7,297 bases of DNA from an uncultured Prevotellaceae bacterium (GTDB lineage Bacteria; Bacteroidota; Bacteroidia; Bacteroidales; Muribaculaceae). Where the stretch lies: positions 1-7,297 of the forward strand of contig CALZFJ010000097.1 of NCBI GenBank assembly GCA_945645715.1. The letters run 5' to 3'. Made by a program: the position numbers and the translations under genes. Position 1 is the stretch's first letter; each line of letters starts with the position of its first letter. Below, piece by piece: positions 5,754 through 7,297 of the stretch. The notes below the pieces were generated by a model. That model searched no databases and had not been told where the DNA came from. It was given only the letters and a program-made list of their open reading frames with translations.

Positions 5754-6638
5754 ATGAAGCTGATTCCGCTTGATGTGATATTCCCGGTGGGTGAGTGCGA
5801 TGCAGCACGTTGCTCGGCTCTCACTGATGCTCTTGAGGCGAAGGCAGGGGCTGAACGGCTTGTCCTTATTGCCGATGGAATGGAAATGGGTGGGCTGCTT
5901 GCCGTGTGGCGAGAAATTGTGCAGGTGCATTGCTGTGCCGAAGCTTCGCGCTACGATGCCGTGATTGAGCATTGTGCCCAGGCTCTGCGGCTGCTGCTTG
6001 CCATTGATGACCGCCGCAGCATCAACTATCTCGCTCTTGTGGCAGGGGCGCTTCATTCGCTTGCTTTTGCCCACTACAAACTCGGAAACAACAAGCGTGC
6101 CGAGAAGGAGCTGGTGAAGTCGCAGAAGATTCTCGACCGCCTCGCCAAGAGGGATAACCTAAGGTTTGCGGCAACTCTGGTGCAGGCTCTTGCGGCTTCT
6201 ACCGATATTTTCCGCTCGAAACTGAAGTTGATGAATCTCTTGGCGCACTATCAGGTGGCAGCCGACTTGTATCAAGATAAGGTCGCGTCGGGGGTATCGA
6301 CGGCTGTTGTGTCGCTCGTAGATGCGCTGAAGAAGCAAGGCGACTTGCACTTGCAGATGTGCAACTATCGCGATGCAGTGAAATTCTACACCAAGGCTCT
6401 GCGATATGCTAAGAAGGTGAATCCAACGATTGACTTGCAGCAGTTGCAGATTTCGGTGAATATGGCTAAGGCTCTGCTCAATATCATCAACCGCCATGCT
6501 GCGGGACACCGCTTGCTTGAGTCGCTTGAGCCGATAGCTGTTAAACTTGGTGCCGACGCTGAATTGGCTGAGATAAAGTCGCTGCAATCGGCTCCCGATG
6601 GGGTGGATTTTATCACGATGCTAAAGAAGCTGTTTTAG
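5754..6638 (+). CDS. TPR-like helical repeat protein of unknown function
   Basis: I do not recognise a specific family. The 294-residue product is rich in helix-forming residues and has no signal peptide or membrane segment that I can see. At least two stretches resemble tetratricopeptide repeats: about 103-130 (LAFAHYKLGNNKRAEKEL and on) and 187-222 (LKKQGDLHLQMCNYRDAVKF and on). A weaker third lies near 52-86. TPR arrays usually form protein-binding scaffolds, so a partner-binding role is plausible. The first 50 residues (MKLIPLDVIFPVGECD at the start) do not look like TPR and may be a separate small cap. The start is the ATG at 5754 in an A-rich context, 49 bases after the PfkB-like stop. 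No promoter is visible in that gap, so the two are probably cotranscribed. Lumazine synthase follows after 86 bases containing a repeat and hairpin, so any link to riboflavin synthesis is only positional. Confidence 0.8.
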   Translation: MKLIPLDVIFPVGECDAARCSALTDALEAKAGAERLVLIADGMEMGGLLAVWREIVQVHCCAEASRYDAVIEHCAQALRLLLAIDDRRSINYLALVAGALHSLAFAHYKLGNNKRAEKELVKSQKILDRLAKRDNLRFAATLVQALAASTDIFRSKLKLMNLLAHYQVAADLYQDKVASGVSTAVVSLVDALKKQGDLHLQMCNYRDAVKFYTKALRYAKKVNPTIDLQQLQISVNMAKALLNIINRHAAGHRLLESLEPIAVKLGADAELAEIKSLQSAPDGVDFITMLKKLF

Positions 6639-6666
6639 GTGAGAGGTAAGAGGTGAGAGGTGAGAG
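6639..6666. repeat. Four tandem GTRAGAG heptamers
   Basis: Directly after the TPR gene's TAG stop, four 7-base units follow without gaps: GTGAGAG (6639-6645), GTAAGAG (6646-6652), GTGAGAG (6653-6659) and GTGAGAG (6660-6666). Only the second differs, by one base. Read on the minus strand this gives the CTCTCAC pattern that translates to LSPLTS-type strings, frequent as false ORFs in Bacteroidales genomes. It is most likely a dispersed intergenic repeat, potentially variable in copy number. Confidence 0.8.
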
Positions 6667-6670
6667 AGGG

Positions 6671-6689
6671 CCAACGGAGAGCCCGTTGG
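6671..6689. repeat. Seven-bp hairpin between the TPR gene and ribH
   Basis: CCAACGG (6671-6677) and CCGTTGG (6683-6689) are perfect reverse complements around a 5-base loop AGAGC. The sequence downstream on the plus strand (GTTGATTTGTATT) has only a scattered T content, so it could be a weak terminator after the TPR gene but is not a textbook one. It may belong with the adjacent GTRAGAG array as one repeat element. Confidence 0.55.
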
Positions 6690-6724
6690 GTTGATTTGTA
6701 TTAACGATTAAAAACAGGATAATT

Positions 6725-7213
6725 ATGTCAACTGAATTGAGAAAAAATGATACTGCGCTACACACTTTGCCCAAGCTTTCTTCGCTGCATGTGGGCATTG
6801 CTGTGGCTGAGTGGAATAGCCATATCACTGAGGCTTTGCTTGCAGGTGCTATGGAGCTTTTTGAGCGCGAAGGCTACAATGCCGATGATATCGACGTGTG
6901 CCACGTGCCGGGTACTGTAGAGCTTACCTATGCTGCATCGAAGATGGTACATTCGGGCCGCTACGATGCCGTGATTGTGTTTGGCTGTGTGATTCGTGGC
7001 GGCACTCCGCACTTCGACTATGTGTGCGACAGTGTGACGCAGGGTGTGGCGATGCTTAATGCCGAGGGCAAGGTGCCGGTGATTTTTGGCGTGCTCACTA
7101 CCGATGATGAGCAGCAGGCAATCGACCGTGCGGGTGGCTCACTTGGCAACAAGGGAACCGAAGCTGCCGAGGCGGCGATAAAAATGTGCGATTTTTCTTG
7201 CAAGTTCCAATAA
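6725..7213 (+). CDS. ribH: 6,7-dimethyl-8-ribityllumazine synthase
   Basis: This enzyme condenses 5-amino-6-ribitylamino-uracil with 3,4-dihydroxy-2-butanone 4-phosphate to give lumazine, the penultimate riboflavin step. Family members assemble as cytosolic pentamers or 60-mer capsids. At 162 residues the length is typical. Motifs include VAEWN (27-31) with the aromatic residue that stacks on the pyrimidine, VPGTVEL (61-67), and GCVIRGGTPHFDYV (87-100) with catalytic His96. VIFGVLTTDDEQQA is followed by Arg135 (IDRAGG), the phosphate-binding Arg, and GNKGTEAA with Lys143. All expected active-site residues are present. The ATG at 6725 has AGGA five bases upstream (6716-6719), one of the better ribosome sites here. 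No TAnnTTTG promoter is evident in the 86-base gap, so transcription may come from the PfkB-TPR unit or from an unusual promoter. Confidence 0.97.
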   Translation: MSTELRKNDTALHTLPKLSSLHVGIAVAEWNSHITEALLAGAMELFEREGYNADDIDVCHVPGTVELTYAASKMVHSGRYDAVIVFGCVIRGGTPHFDYVCDSVTQGVAMLNAEGKVPVIFGVLTTDDEQQAIDRAGGSLGNKGTEAAEAAIKMCDFSCKFQ

Positions 7214-7228
7214 AATTGCTTACCTTTG
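7198..7228 (+). promoter_or_regulatory. Bacteroidota-type promoter for the tRNA-Tyr gene
   Basis: TTG (7198-7200) is followed after 20 bases by TACCTTTG (7221-7228), matching TAnnTTTG. The -33 element lies inside the last codons of ribH and the -7 element is just after its stop. The predicted start near 7233 leaves a short 5' leader of about 13 bases to be removed from the tRNA precursor. Confidence 0.75.
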
Positions 7229-7245
7229 CACCGCAATTAGCGAAA

Positions 7246-7297
7246 GGGTGGTTACCAGAGTGGCCAAATGGGACTGACTGTAACTCAGTTGTCTTTC
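7246..7297 (+). tRNA. tRNA-Tyr (anticodon GUA), 3' part beyond window
   Basis: The 5' acceptor arm GGGTGGT (7246-7252) is followed by T and A, then a D-arm with CCA and TGG flanking the loop. The anticodon stem ACTGA/TCAGT encloses the 7-base loop CTGTAAC, whose centre is GTA, the tyrosine anticodon. The sequence then enters what would be the long variable arm of a class II tRNA, as tRNA-Tyr has in bacteria. The T-arm and 3' acceptor strand lie past the window edge, so acceptor pairing cannot be checked. Its own promoter is just upstream. Confidence 0.92.

Noticed and set aside
6639..6666. CRISPR-like array
   Set aside because: Units are 7 bases and directly adjacent with no spacers; this is a simple tandem repeat.
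6613..6828. 71-codon minus-strand frame across the GTRAGAG repeat
   Set aside because: Its LSPLTS-like string is the translated repeat, a known type of false ORF in Bacteroidales.

Overview
The window looks like chromosomal DNA from a Bacteroidota bacterium, most likely order Bacteroidales. The main evidence is four promoter-like sites of the Bacteroidota housekeeping type (TTG, 19-21 bases, TAnnTTTG), each correctly placed before a gene or gene block. Supporting signs are weak or absent Shine-Dalgarno sequences, Bacteroidales-like protein sequences, and a GTRAGAG tandem repeat of a kind common between genes in that order. Family-level placement (for example Muribaculaceae) is only a guess.

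Left half, minus strand (about 4375 down to 1). A promoter at 4375-4406 precedes shikimate kinase (aroK), followed by a 10-helix EamA/DMT permease. A second promoter at 2737-2767 starts a block of a HAD-family phosphatase/mutase-like protein, 3-dehydroquinate synthase (aroB) and indole-3-glycerol phosphate synthase (trpC). The trpC gene runs off the left edge. AroB and AroK act in the shikimate pathway, and TrpC acts downstream in tryptophan synthesis. The HAD protein and permease have no assignable substrate.

Middle (4309-4834). This 526-base divergent intergenic region has no convincing gene. It holds the two outward promoters, a 9-bp perfect inverted repeat at the aroK transcription start, and a third copy of the same half-site further upstream.

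Right half, plus strand. A promoter at 4712-4741 drives a PfkB-fold protein, followed by a TPR-like protein of unknown function. A GTRAGAG repeat and a 7-bp hairpin come next, then lumazine synthase (ribH, riboflavin pathway). The window ends inside a tRNA-Tyr(GUA) gene whose promoter overlaps the ribH 3' end.

Two features stand out. TrpC is intact in frame but differs from the family at three positions normally tied to catalysis or substrate binding (expected Lys, Arg and Ser are Asn, Cys and Gly). The PfkB protein keeps its N-terminal sugar-binding residues but has a disrupted C-terminal GAGD signature. Both could be diverged or repurposed enzymes. I see no CRISPR array, insertion sequence, phage gene or defence system.
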